NCBI RefSeq assembly: GCF_005280195.1
Contig: NZ_SZPR01000020.1
Location: 1 to 64,000, forward strand
Direction: 5' to 3'
Source: Streptomyces galbus
GTDB taxonomy: Bacteria > Actinomycetota > Actinomycetes > Streptomycetales > Streptomycetaceae
Length of the DNA stretch: 64,000 bases
Part shown: in pieces, positions 1-7,952 of the stretch
Numbering within the stretch: the first letter of the stretch is position 1
Layout: each line of letters opens with the position of its first letter
Translations under genes and position numbers: made by a program
The notes under the pieces: generated by a model
Seen by the model: only the letters and a program-made list of their open reading frames with translations
Database searches by the model: none
What the model was told of the DNA's origin: nothing

Positions 1-31
1 ACCCTGTGGGAGAGTAGGACACTGCCGAACA
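1..31 (+). rRNA. 5S ribosomal RNA, 3' end only
   Basis: The first 31 bases match the conserved 3' tail of Streptomyces 5S rRNA (GTGGGAGAGTAGGAC followed by a stretch ending CCGAACA that would pair with the 5' end of the molecule). The rest of the gene lies upstream of the window. It is followed directly by a strong terminator, as expected at the end of an rrn operon. Confidence 0.85.
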
Positions 32-40
32 ATCATTGTA

Positions 41-74
41 GAAAAGCCTCGTGCCATTCGGCACGGGGCTTTTC
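41..74 (+). terminator. rrn operon terminator
   Basis: A 15-base-pair inverted repeat (41-55 with 60-74, one G-U pair, loop ATTC) starts with GAAAAGCC and ends with GGCTTTTC. It sits 10 bases after the 5S tail, so it should end the rRNA transcript. Confidence 0.85.
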
Positions 75-93
75 TGCGTTTAGGCTCGGTGTC

Positions 94-738
94 ATGCGCT
101 ATGACCTCGTCATCTTCGACAACGACGGTGTGCTCGTCGACAGTGAGCCGCTCTCCAACCGGCACCTCGCCGCGTACCTCACCGAGCTCGGGCACCCGAC
201 GACGTACGAGGAGTCGATACGCGACTACATGGGCTCCGCGATGCACCGGATCCACGACCTGGTGCTGGAGCGGACCGGGCAGCGGCTGCCGGCGGACTTC
301 GACGACGTCTTCCACGCGCGGGTGTTCGCGGCGTTCGAGCGGGAGCTGAAGCCCGTGGCGGGGGTCGTCGGGGTGCTGGAGAGGCTGCGGGCCGAGGGGG
401 TGCCGTGCTGCGTGGCCTCGTCCGGGAGTCATGAGCGCATCCGGGTGGGGCACCGGGTGACGGGGCTCGACCAGTGGTTCGACGAGGGGCGGATCTTCAG
501 CTCGCAGGACGTCGGGCGGGGCAAGCCGGCGCCGGACCTCTTCCTCCACGCGGCCCGGGAGATGGGAGTCGCCCCTGAGCGGTGCATCGTCGTCGAGGAC
601 TCCCCGCTGGGTGTGCAGGCGGCGGTCGCGGCCGGGATGGACGTGGTCGGGTTCACCGCGATGACGCCCGCCGAGAAGCTCGCCGGGGCCCGCAAACTCT
701 TCGGCGACATGGGGGAGTTGGCTCCGCTGCTCGTCTGA
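94..738 (+). CDS. HAD superfamily hydrolase (beta-phosphoglucomutase/phosphatase-like)
   Basis: A 214-residue haloacid dehalogenase family protein, probably a small-molecule phosphatase or phosphoglucomutase in the cytoplasm. Motif I is intact near the N-terminus (D9-x-D11 in FDNDGVLVDSE), motif II is the Ser in VASSGS, motif III the Lys at about 144 (GRGKPAPD), and motif IV the acidic pair E168-D169 (VVEDSPLG). A helical cap of about 65 residues between motifs I and II fits subfamily IA. The substrate cannot be told from sequence. It stands alone between the rRNA terminator and the next gene, which starts 69 bases downstream. Start ATG at 94 leaves no room for a longer protein before the rrn terminator. 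Confidence 0.85.
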   Translation: MRYDLVIFDNDGVLVDSEPLSNRHLAAYLTELGHPTTYEESIRDYMGSAMHRIHDLVLERTGQRLPADFDDVFHARVFAAFERELKPVAGVVGVLERLRAEGVPCCVASSGSHERIRVGHRVTGLDQWFDEGRIFSSQDVGRGKPAPDLFLHAAREMGVAPERCIVVEDSPLGVQAAVAAGMDVVGFTAMTPAEKLAGARKLFGDMGELAPLLV

Positions 739-807
739 CATCTGTCATGCGGACTGCCGGACGATCGTTCCTACCGGACGACCCCCTCCGGCGGCGAAGC
801 TGAGGGC

Positions 808-1542
808 ATGACGACGAAGACGCACGCGAAGCGCCCGGCCCTGACCCCCCTGATCGTGGATGTCGCCGTGCCCGTCGGTGGGTACTACCTGCTCAAGGAC
901 GGCTTAGGGACCAGCACGTTCGCCGCGCTGGCGGGCAGCAGTGTGGTGCCGGCGCTGCGGACCGCGTGGGGCGTGGTCAGGGAGCGCGCGCTCAACGGGC
1001 TCGCCGCGCTGATCCTCGCGGTCAACGTCGTCGGGCTGCTGCTGGGCCTGGTGTCCGGGGACCCGCGGCTCATGCTCGCCAAGGAGAGCGCGGTCGGCAG
1101 TGTCATCGGGCTCGGGGTGCTGGTGTCCGTGGCGCTCGGGAAGCCGCTCATGACCGCCGCCATGAAGCCGTGGCTGGTCAAGGGGCGGGCCGAGCGGGAA
1201 GCGGCCTGGGAGCGGCTGTGCGCCGGGTCCGCGGACTTCCGGCGGGCCGAGCGGGTGTTCTCGGGCGTGTGGGGCGGCTTCCTGCTCACGGAGTGCGCCG
1301 TGCGGGTCGCCGGCGCCTACACACTGCCCGTGGACACCATGGTGTGGCTCGGGTCGGTGATCCTGGTCGTCACGCTGGGCTCGGCGTTCGCGGTGAGCGG
1401 TGCGCTGGCGGCCGGGCCGATGGCGCGGATGCTGCTCGGCGAGGTCGAGGCGGGGGCGGCCACCGGCGCGGAGCCCGGGGCGGAGACCACGGCCGTGTCC
1501 GGCCGGACCGTGGGGGCGCCCGAGGTCGCCCTCGCCCGCTGA
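808..1542 (+). CDS. VC0807-family integral membrane protein with a TTA codon
   Basis: A 244-residue polytopic membrane protein resembling the VC0807 family; its function is not known. Hydrophobic segments are visible at roughly residues 13-29, 36-52, 62-82, 96-112 and 180-205, and the C-terminal 30 residues are soluble and low in complexity. Leu33 is encoded by TTA (904-906), the codon read by the bldA tRNA, which is rare in Streptomyces, so translation may depend on developmental stage. A GAGGG at about 800-804 could serve as a ribosome binding site for the ATG at 808. The next gene is an MFS exporter 66 bases downstream on the same strand. Confidence 0.7.
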   Translation: MTTKTHAKRPALTPLIVDVAVPVGGYYLLKDGLGTSTFAALAGSSVVPALRTAWGVVRERALNGLAALILAVNVVGLLLGLVSGDPRLMLAKESAVGSVIGLGVLVSVALGKPLMTAAMKPWLVKGRAEREAAWERLCAGSADFRRAERVFSGVWGGFLLTECAVRVAGAYTLPVDTMVWLGSVILVVTLGSAFAVSGALAAGPMARMLLGEVEAGAATGAEPGAETTAVSGRTVGAPEVALAR

Positions 1543-1608
1543 AGCTGAGCAGAACTCATCTTCGGCCGGATCTACCCAGCAGTAGCCCGGGGCCCTACGC
1601 TCGCCGCC

Positions 1609-2832
1609 ATGACTGATGTGCTGCGGCGCGGCAGGGCCTCGCTGGCGTTCGGTTTCCTCGCGCAGGGCGTCGCGTTCGCCCTGCTCGTGACCCGCATCCC
1701 GGCCGTGCAGGACCGCTACGGGGTGTCCGACGCGCTGCTGCCCGTCTTCCTGGCCGCCGTGCCCGTGCTGGCCGGCGTCGGGAGCGTGACGACCGAGCAC
1801 CTGGTGAAGCGGGTCCGGCCGAGCGTGGTGCTGCGCTGGTCCCAGCCGGTGGTGCTGCTGGCGCTGCTCGGGGTCGGGGCGGGGGAGCGGATGGTCGAAC
1901 TGGCCGTCTCGCTCGCGGCGTTCGGGCTGGCGGTCGGTGCGCTGGACGCGTCCATGAACATGCTCGGGGTGAGCCTGCAGCGGTCGTACGGGCGCAGCAT
2001 CATGCTGAGCTTCCACGCGGCGTACAGCCTGGGCGGGATCGTCGGGGCGTCGCTCGCCTGGGCGGGGGCGCACTGGCACCTGGCGCTGTGGGTGTCGTAC
2101 CTGCCGGTGGCGGCGGTCCTGCTGCCGGCGGTGCTCGTGGGGAGCCGGTGGTACGTCGACGCGGGACCGGCGGAGGGCGGTGCGGAGGGTGGAGCCGGTG
2201 CCGGGCAGGGCGGGGCGCTCGTCTTCAAGCTGCTGCTCCCGCTGTGCCTGGTGATGTCGTTCGCGTACATCGGTGACTCGACCGTGTCCAACTGGAGTGC
2301 CAAGTACCTGCAGGACGTGCTGGGGAGTTCGGAGCAGCTGGCGACGGTGCCGTACAACGTGTACATGGTGACCACGCTGCTGGGGCGGGCCATCGGGGAC
2401 TCCGGGGTGCGGCGGTTCGGGGCCGTGGCGGTGGTGCGGGCCGGGGCCGTGGTGGCCGCGGCGGGGTTCGCCGTGGTGGCCGTGGCGCCGGGGCCGTGGG
2501 TGGGGATGCTCGGGTTCACGCTGCTGGGGCTGGGGTTGTGCGTGCTGGTGCCGCAGACGTTCGCGGCCGCCGGGCGGCTCTTCCCGGGGGCCTCGGACGC
2601 GGCGATCGCCCGGCTGAACATCTTCAACTACGTCGGGTTCCTCGTGGGGTCGCCGTTGGTGGGGGCGCTGGGTGACGCGTGGAGCTACCGCGGGGCCATG
2701 CTCGTCCCGATGGTGCTGGTGTCGCTGACGTTGGTGTACGCCCGGTCGTTCGCGCGTCAACCGGACCGATACGGTGGCGGGCATGAGCGGCCGCGCACAG
2801 CTGATGTGGGACGAGGCAGTAACGGGCTATGA
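1609..2832 (+). CDS. MFS transporter
   Basis: A 407-residue major facilitator superfamily protein, close to the usual 400-residue, 12-helix size. Twelve hydrophobic stretches can be followed, with a short polar Gly/Ala-rich loop at about residues 185-205 separating two six-helix halves. It resembles the fucose/YbjJ-like exporters common in actinobacteria (motif AFGLAVGALDASMN in helix 4). Substrate unknown. Its 3' end overlaps the start of acuC by 50-59 bases in a different frame, so the two are probably cotranscribed and translationally coupled. Confidence 0.82.
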   Translation: MTDVLRRGRASLAFGFLAQGVAFALLVTRIPAVQDRYGVSDALLPVFLAAVPVLAGVGSVTTEHLVKRVRPSVVLRWSQPVVLLALLGVGAGERMVELAVSLAAFGLAVGALDASMNMLGVSLQRSYGRSIMLSFHAAYSLGGIVGASLAWAGAHWHLALWVSYLPVAAVLLPAVLVGSRWYVDAGPAEGGAEGGAGAGQGGALVFKLLLPLCLVMSFAYIGDSTVSNWSAKYLQDVLGSSEQLATVPYNVYMVTTLLGRAIGDSGVRRFGAVAVVRAGAVVAAAGFAVVAVAPGPWVGMLGFTLLGLGLCVLVPQTFAAAGRLFPGASDAAIARLNIFNYVGFLVGSPLVGALGDAWSYRGAMLVPMVLVSLTLVYARSFARQPDRYGGGHERPRTADVGRGSNGL

Positions 2833-3958
2833 CTTCGGGCCCGAGCATCCGATGGATCCGGTCCGGCTGGAGCTGACCCGGAAGCTGGTGGACGCCCTCG
2901 GGCTGGACCGGGAGGTGGACGTCGTCGCGGCCAAGCCGGCCGGGGAGTCGACGCTGCGCCTGGTGCACCGCGAGGACTACATCGACGCCGTGAAGGCGGC
3001 GTCCGCGGACCCCCGGTCGGCTGACGAGGCGTACGGGCTGGGCACCCTGGACGATCCCGCGTTCGCGGGCATGCACGAGGTGAGCGCGCTGATCGCCGGG
3101 CAGTCGGTGGGCGCGGCGGAGGCCGTGTGGCGGGGCGAGGCCCTGCACGCGGTGAATTTCGCGGGCGGGCTGCACCACGCGATGCCCGGGGCCGCGTCCG
3201 GGTTCTGCGTCTACAACGACGCCGCCCTCGCGATCGCGCGGCTGCTGGAGCTGGGCGCCGAGCGGGTCGCGTACGTGGACGTCGACGTGCACCACGGGGA
3301 CGGCGTGCAGGCGGCGTTCTGGGAGGACCCCCGGGTGCTGACGATCTCCCTGCACGAGCATCCGCGGACCCTGTTCCCGCAGACCGGCTGGCCGGAGGAG
3401 ACCGGGGCGGCCGGGCCGGCGGAGGGCTCCGCGGTGAACGTGGCCCTGCCGGCGGGGACCGGGGACGCCGGGTGGCTGCGGGCGTTCCACGCGGTGGTGC
3501 CCGAGCTGCTCGCGGAGTTCCGGCCGGACGTGCTGGTGACCCAGCACGGGGCGGACACGCACTTCGAGGACCCGCTGGCGCACCTGGCGGTGTCGCTGGA
3601 CGCGCAGCGGGCCGTGCAGGTGGCGTGCCACGAGCTGGCGCACGCGCACGCCGGGGGCCGGTGGGTGGCGCTGGGCGGCGGCGGATACGCCGTGGTGGAG
3701 GTGGTGCCGCGGTCGTGGGCGCACCTGGTGGGGATCGCGGCGGGCCGGGAGGTGGCGCCGGAGACGGTGATCCCGGAGAGCTGGCGCCAGGCCGTGTACG
3801 CGCGGACCCGGCAGCTCGGGCCGATGCGGATGACCGACGGGCGGTGGCCGGTGGAGTGGGCCTCCTGGGAGGCGGGGTACGACCCGGCGGACCGGCTCGA
3901 CCAGGCGGTGCTGGCGACACGGCGGTCGGTGTTCCCGCTGCGGGGACTGCTGGCGTAG
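2783..3958 (+). CDS. acuC: Acetoin utilization protein AcuC (class I/II histone deacetylase fold)
   Basis: A zinc-dependent deacetylase of the HDAC superfamily; in Bacillus AcuC deacetylates acetyl-CoA synthetase, and actinobacterial members may act on acetylated proteins in the same way. The catalytic His pair is H131-H132 (HHAMPG), zinc ligands are D168 and H170 (DVDVHHGDG) and D263 (HFEDPLA), and GGGGY lies further on. Length (391 residues) is normal. I use ATG 2783 rather than the in-frame GTG at 2774 because the protein then begins MSGRAQLMWDE, as I recall for Streptomyces homologues, with GGCGGG just upstream. The start lies inside the end of the MFS gene. Confidence 0.88.
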   Translation: MSGRAQLMWDEAVTGYDFGPEHPMDPVRLELTRKLVDALGLDREVDVVAAKPAGESTLRLVHREDYIDAVKAASADPRSADEAYGLGTLDDPAFAGMHEVSALIAGQSVGAAEAVWRGEALHAVNFAGGLHHAMPGAASGFCVYNDAALAIARLLELGAERVAYVDVDVHHGDGVQAAFWEDPRVLTISLHEHPRTLFPQTGWPEETGAAGPAEGSAVNVALPAGTGDAGWLRAFHAVVPELLAEFRPDVLVTQHGADTHFEDPLAHLAVSLDAQRAVQVACHELAHAHAGGRWVALGGGGYAVVEVVPRSWAHLVGIAAGREVAPETVIPESWRQAVYARTRQLGPMRMTDGRWPVEWASWEAGYDPADRLDQAVLATRRSVFPLRGLLA

Positions 3959-4001
3959 ATCACCGCCGGGCCGGCCCCCGGCGGGCGGCGTTACGCCGAC
4001 C

Positions 4002-4874
4002 GTGCGCAGTTCGCCCGATCCGCTGGTCGGCTCCCGGGCGCTGCGTCAGGATCGTCGGGTGGTGAGCGCGGGGGCCCTGTGGGGGCATCTGGTGGGCTCC
4101 CGGCTGGCGGGGGTGGTGGGCACCTCGCGGGAGGCGGGGCTGCGCAGCTACCGGTTGTTCGCGGCCCGGGACCCGCGGGTGCTGCTGGGGATCGACCCGG
4201 GGAGCGGGTGGGGCTTCGGGGACGTGCTGGCGGTGATGGCCGAGCGGGTGGGCGTGCCGGCCGACCCGCGGTGCGTGGCCGGACCGGACGTGATCGACCC
4301 GGCGCTGACCCTGGCCGGTCTGGACGCCTTCGCCGGGCGGGTCGCGGAGGTGGTGCGGCGCCGGGGAGCGGTGCTGATCGGCACCGGGCACCCGCACCGG
4401 CTGCTGGGCTTCTACGCCTGCCTCGCGGACGCCTTGTCGGCGGGGGGATGTACTGTCCTCACCCCGGCGCAGGGTCGCCGTGTCGACATAACGACCCGGT
4501 TCGGTCTACGCACGTACAACCTCGCGTACGTACGGGGCGTCGGGTTCGTACGGGAGAGCGGGGGCCTTTGCGCCGGGAGCACGACCGGCGCGCACTGCCA
4601 CTCGCCGCTGCCGGTGCGGGTGGCCCTGGATGCCGCGGCCGAGGCCGGCGGGCCGCTGCCGCAGCTCGTGATCGGGGACCACGGATGGGTCTGCGGGGCA
4701 GGTCAGCTGGGGTTCGAGGCGGTCGGCCTGGCCGACACGGACGACCCGGCGCTCTTCGTGGGGCAGGCGCAGGGCGTGGTGTCCGCCGTCGTTCCGCTCG
4801 ACGACGGTGTGCGGGACGATTACTACCTGCCGCTGGCCCGCTACGTACTCAATCGAGCGTGTCTGTCACAGTAG
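4002..4874 (+). CDS. Conserved actinobacterial protein, phosphatase-like annotation
   Basis: A 290-residue soluble protein that I recognise only as conserved next to acuC and bdtA in Streptomyces, where it is often labelled phosphatase. Visible features are an N-terminal GTSREAGLRSY block, a Rossmann-like stretch ending LIGTGHPHRLLGFY, a central Cys/His-rich GGLCAGSTTGAHCHS, and a C-terminal LVIGDHGWVCGAGQLG with conserved-looking Asp-His and Cys. These could form a metal or nucleophile site, but that is inference. No signal peptide or membrane segment. Start GTG at 4002; the gene follows acuC by 43 bases. Confidence 0.6.
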   Translation: MRSSPDPLVGSRALRQDRRVVSAGALWGHLVGSRLAGVVGTSREAGLRSYRLFAARDPRVLLGIDPGSGWGFGDVLAVMAERVGVPADPRCVAGPDVIDPALTLAGLDAFAGRVAEVVRRRGAVLIGTGHPHRLLGFYACLADALSAGGCTVLTPAQGRRVDITTRFGLRTYNLAYVRGVGFVRESGGLCAGSTTGAHCHSPLPVRVALDAAAEAGGPLPQLVIGDHGWVCGAGQLGFEAVGLADTDDPALFVGQAQGVVSAVVPLDDGVRDDYYLPLARYVLNRACLSQ

Positions 4875-5003
4875 GCCGCCGATGGGTGCACCTCTTCCCC
4901 ACTCGCATCACCCGCCCCTAGTCTGGGGAGTGAGCACGCAACGACGAAGAGTCACCGGAAGGGGAAGCCGGTGGCCGTCGAGTGCGGAAGGTTCAGGTGT
5001 GTC

Positions 5004-5216
5004 ATGGCAGCAGCCGGCGAGAGGCCTCTGAGCGAGGTCCAGTTCCTGACCGTGGCGGAAGTCGCCTCGGTGATGCGAGTGTCCAAGATGACCGTGTACC
5101 GCCTGGTGCACAGTGGTCATCTGCCCGCGATCCGGGTGGGGCGGTCCTTCCGCGTCCCCGAGAACGCGGTTCACGAGTACCTCCGCGACAGCTACGTGGG
5201 GGTGGAAACCGCCTAG
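5004..5216 (+). CDS. bdtA: BdtA-like excisionase-family DNA-binding protein
   Basis: A 70-residue MerR/excisionase-type winged helix protein. The motif FLTVAEVASVMRVSKMTVYRLVHSGHLPAIRVGRSFRVPE is split here as helix-turn-helix (about residues 11-30) followed by the wing and an acidic tail. Not a phage excisionase by context: there is no integrase nearby and it sits in the conserved order acuC - x - bdtA - bS22. In S. coelicolor the gene in this position (SCO3328) was named as a BldD target; the symbol rests on that recollection. ATG 5004 is chosen over upstream GTG 4971 because GGAAGG lies 12 bases ahead and the conserved part starts soon after. Confidence 0.75.
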   Translation: MAAAGERPLSEVQFLTVAEVASVMRVSKMTVYRLVHSGHLPAIRVGRSFRVPENAVHEYLRDSYVGVETA

Positions 5217-5350
5217 TGGTAACCGGCCGACAGCGGCCTCCGACCCTCGATTAACGGCCTCGGCACTCGGGCGGGTAGGCTAGCCCCTCGTAGGTCGTGT
5301 GGGCCCATGGCGCCCAAACACCGAGTGATGAGAAGTGAGCGAGGGTAGTC

Positions 5351-5449
5351 GTGGGCTCTGTTATCAAGAAGCGGCGCAAGCGGATGGCCAAGAAGAAGCA
5401 CCGCAAGCTGCTCAAGCGCACGCGCGTTCAGCGTCGTAACAAGAAGTAA
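5351..5449 (+). CDS. Small ribosomal subunit protein bS22 (AURKAIP1/COX24 domain)
   Basis: A 32-residue, extremely basic protein that starts with GTG and reads MGSVIKKRRKRMAKKKHRK then LLKRTRVQRRNKK. This is the actinobacterial 30S protein of the AURKAIP1/COX24 family (bS22). Half of the residues are Lys or Arg. GAGCGAGGGTA just upstream supplies a ribosome binding site. The gene is monocistronic: a strong hairpin terminator begins 31 bases after the stop. It is easily missed because it is so short. Confidence 0.92.
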   Translation: MGSVIKKRRKRMAKKKHRKLLKRTRVQRRNKK

Positions 5450-5480
5450 GGTTGCGCGACGCGAGCCGCGAAAGCGTGTT

Positions 5481-5514
5481 GTGGCCCCCCACCAGGATTC
5501 CGGTGGGGGGCCAC
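5481..5514 (+). terminator. Terminator of the bS22 gene
   Basis: A perfect 13-base-pair inverted repeat (GTGGCCCCCCACC at 5481-5493 with 5502-5514, loop of 8) followed by GCGTCTTTCC. It lies 31 bases after the bS22 stop. Confidence 0.85.
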
Positions 5515-5665
5515 GCGTCTTTCCGGGGCGGTTTCGGTCATCGGGCATCGCGTGGTCGTCACAGGGCGACATCGAACCGATAAGTTGACGCAGAGGGGAA
5601 ACCCGCCGGACGGAGGGTCCTGTCGCAGGTGAGTCCTGAAGGTCCTGGAAGGAAGGCGCTGCACC

Positions 5666-6757
5666 GTGGGCAAGGTCGTGCTCGTGACCGGGGTGGCCCG
5701 TCAGCTCGGAGGCCGGTTCGTCCGGCGGATCCAGCGTGACCCGGAGGTCGACCGGGTCGTCGCCGTGGACGCGGTGCGGCCCGAGCACCACCTGGGCGGC
5801 GCCGAGTTCATCCAGGCCGACATCCGGCAGCCCACCATCGCGCGGGTGCTCGCCGAGACGGGTGCCGACACCGTCGTCCACCTGGACGTCACGGCGACGG
5901 CCCTGGGCAGCGGCAGCCGGGCCACGGTCAAGGAGACCAACGTCATCGGCACCATGCAGCTCCTCGGTGCCTGCCAGAAGTCGCCCAAGGTGCAGCGGCT
6001 GGTGGTGAAGTCCAGCACCAACGTGTACGGGTCGGCGTCCCGGGACCCGGCCGTGTTCACCGAGTCGACCCCGGCCAAGTCGCTGCCGAGCGGCGGCTTC
6101 GCCAAGGACGCCTGCGAGGTAGAGGGCTATGTGCGCGGGTTCGCCCGGCGCCGGCCCGACGTCGCCGTGAGCGTGCTGCGGTTCGCCAACATCCTCGGCC
6201 CCACCGCCGAGACGCCGCTCGCCGCGTACTTCTCGCTGCCGGTGCTGCCGACCGTGTTCGGCTACGACCCGCGGCTGCAGTTCGTGCACGAGGACGACGT
6301 GATCGACGTGCTGCGGATCGCCTCGCACGAGCCCCGCCGGGGCACCCTCAACAGCGGGACGTTCAACATCGCCGGGGACGGGGTGCTGCTGCTGTCCCAG
6401 TGTTCCCGCCGGCTCGGGCGGCCCACCGTGCCGCTGCTGCTGCCGGCCGTCACGTGGGCCGGCTCCCTGGTGCGTACGCTGGGGATGACGGACTTCTCCC
6501 CCGAGCAGATCCGCCTGCTCACGCACGGCCGGGTCGTGGCGACGGACCAGATGCGCGAGACCCTGGGCTTCGTCCCCAAGTACACGACGGCGGAGACCTT
6601 CGCGGACTTCGCCCGCAGCCGGGGGCCGGGGCTGCTGCCCCCGCAGGCCGTGGCCGGGGCCGTCGACCGGGTCGCCGCCCTGGCCGTGCCGGGCGGCGGC
6701 GGCTCGGCGGCGGCCGCCGCGCCGACGTCCCACTCCCCGACGCAGAGCGCCAACTGA
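5666..6757 (+). CDS. NAD-dependent epimerase/dehydratase (extended SDR)
   Basis: A 363-residue extended short-chain dehydrogenase/reductase, probably acting on a nucleotide sugar. The N-terminal Rossmann motif is VLVTGVARQLGGRF; VVHLDVTATALG and VKSSTNVYGS follow, but the expected catalytic YxxxK is replaced by FAKDACEVEGY, so activity may be atypical. The C-terminal 40 residues are Gly/Ala-rich and disordered. The start is GTG with GGAAGGAAGG about 10 bases upstream. The acyltransferase gene begins 14 bases downstream; the two form a conserved pair upstream of rsbN/bldN in Streptomyces. Confidence 0.82.
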   Translation: MGKVVLVTGVARQLGGRFVRRIQRDPEVDRVVAVDAVRPEHHLGGAEFIQADIRQPTIARVLAETGADTVVHLDVTATALGSGSRATVKETNVIGTMQLLGACQKSPKVQRLVVKSSTNVYGSASRDPAVFTESTPAKSLPSGGFAKDACEVEGYVRGFARRRPDVAVSVLRFANILGPTAETPLAAYFSLPVLPTVFGYDPRLQFVHEDDVIDVLRIASHEPRRGTLNSGTFNIAGDGVLLLSQCSRRLGRPTVPLLLPAVTWAGSLVRTLGMTDFSPEQIRLLTHGRVVATDQMRETLGFVPKYTTAETFADFARSRGPGLLPPQAVAGAVDRVAALAVPGGGGSAAAAAPTSHSPTQSAN

Positions 6758-6771
6758 GGAGCGCAGCAACG

Positions 6772-7869
6772 ATGGCGGACGCCAAGGTCATTCCGTTCGA
6801 CGACGACCGGTCCCGCGGGAGCGCCGCGCAGCGCCCGCCGCGGCGCCGTGGCACGGGGAGCCGGCGCACCGGCGGCGAGCAGCCGGTGCCGGTGCGCGAG
6901 ATCCGCGGCGCGGGCGAGGCCCGTGACCCCGGCGAGGTGCGTGAGGCCGGCGACCTCCAGGCCCTGCCGGGCGGGGCCGCGGCGCCGGACGACGTGCCCG
7001 GGCCGGACGGGGAGCAGCGGGCGGGCGCCGGCGGGCTGGAGCGGCGCATCGCGAGCGGGCTGGCGTTCCTGCGCCGCCGTCTCACCGGGGACTACGAGGT
7101 CGACGACTTCGGCTACGACGAGGAGCTGACCGACCAGGTCCTGATGTCGCTGCTGCGGCCGGTGTACGAGAAGTACTTCCGGGTCGAGGTGAAGGGCGTC
7201 GAGAACATCCCGGCCGACGGCGGGGCGCTGATCGTCGCCAACCACTCCGGGACGCTGCCGCTGGACGGCCTGATGATGCAGGTCGCCGTGCACGACCACC
7301 ACCCGGCGGGCCGGCACCTGCGGCTGCTCGCCGCCGACCTGGTGTTCGTACTGCCGGTCGTCAACGAGCTCGCCCGCAAGCTCGGGCACACCCTGGCCTG
7401 CGCCGAGGACGCCGAACGGCTGCTGGAGCAGGGCGAGCTGGTCGGGGTCATGCCGGAGGGCTTCAAGGGCATCGGCAAGCCGTTCAGCGAGCGCTACAAG
7501 CTGCAGCGGTTCGGCCGGGGCGGCTTCGTCTCGACGGCGCTGCGGCACGGCGCGCCGATCATCCCCTGCTCGATCGTCGGGGCGGAGGAGATCTACCCGA
7601 TGCTCGGCAACGCCAAGACGCTGGCCCGGGTGCTGGGCTTCCCGTACTTCCCGCTGACGCCGACGTTCCCGTGGCTCGGCCCGCTGGGCGCGGTTCCGCT
7701 GCCGACGAAGTGGACGATCCAGTTCGGCGAGCCGATCCCCACGGACGGCTATCCGCCGGAGGCCGCCGAGGACCCCATGCTGATGTTCAACCTGACCGAC
7801 CAGGTGCGCGAGCAGATCCAGCACACCCTGTACAAGCTGCTGGTGCAGCGGCGGTCGGTGTTCTTCTGA
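6772..7869 (+). CDS. Lysophospholipid acyltransferase family protein (PlsC-like)
   Basis: A 365-residue protein: about 110 residues of disordered Arg/Gly-rich N-terminus, then a PlsC-type acyltransferase domain. The acceptor motif is NHSGTLPLD, where the His and Asp are further apart than in the classic HX4D, as in other actinobacterial members. The second block is MPEGFKGIGKPF and the third APIIPCSIVGAEE. It probably acylates a glycerophospholipid or glycolipid at the membrane face. ATG 6772 is preceded by GGAGCGCAGC and lies 14 bases after the epimerase stop, suggesting an operon and linked roles in envelope lipid or glycolipid formation (inference). Confidence 0.82.
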   Translation: MADAKVIPFDDDRSRGSAAQRPPRRRGTGSRRTGGEQPVPVREIRGAGEARDPGEVREAGDLQALPGGAAAPDDVPGPDGEQRAGAGGLERRIASGLAFLRRRLTGDYEVDDFGYDEELTDQVLMSLLRPVYEKYFRVEVKGVENIPADGGALIVANHSGTLPLDGLMMQVAVHDHHPAGRHLRLLAADLVFVLPVVNELARKLGHTLACAEDAERLLEQGELVGVMPEGFKGIGKPFSERYKLQRFGRGGFVSTALRHGAPIIPCSIVGAEEIYPMLGNAKTLARVLGFPYFPLTPTFPWLGPLGAVPLPTKWTIQFGEPIPTDGYPPEAAEDPMLMFNLTDQVREQIQHTLYKLLVQRRSVFF

Positions 7870-7900
7870 CGCCTGCGGCCTCGTGGCCGGTGGGTACGTC

Positions 7901-7937
7901 GATGGGGGCGCCCCTCTCCGGGAGGGGCGCCCCCATC
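7901..7937. terminator. Bidirectional terminator between the acyltransferase gene and rsbN
   Basis: A perfect 15-base-pair inverted repeat (7901-7915 with 7923-7937, loop of 7, stem GATGGGGGCGCCCCT). It is placed between two convergent genes, so it can serve both. Confidence 0.85.
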
Positions 7938-7952
7938 TGCATCCGCGGGCCG

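Noticed and set aside
5004..5216. Excisionase-like protein as sign of an integrated element.
   Set aside because: No integrase, att-like repeats or phage genes nearby, and the position is conserved core.
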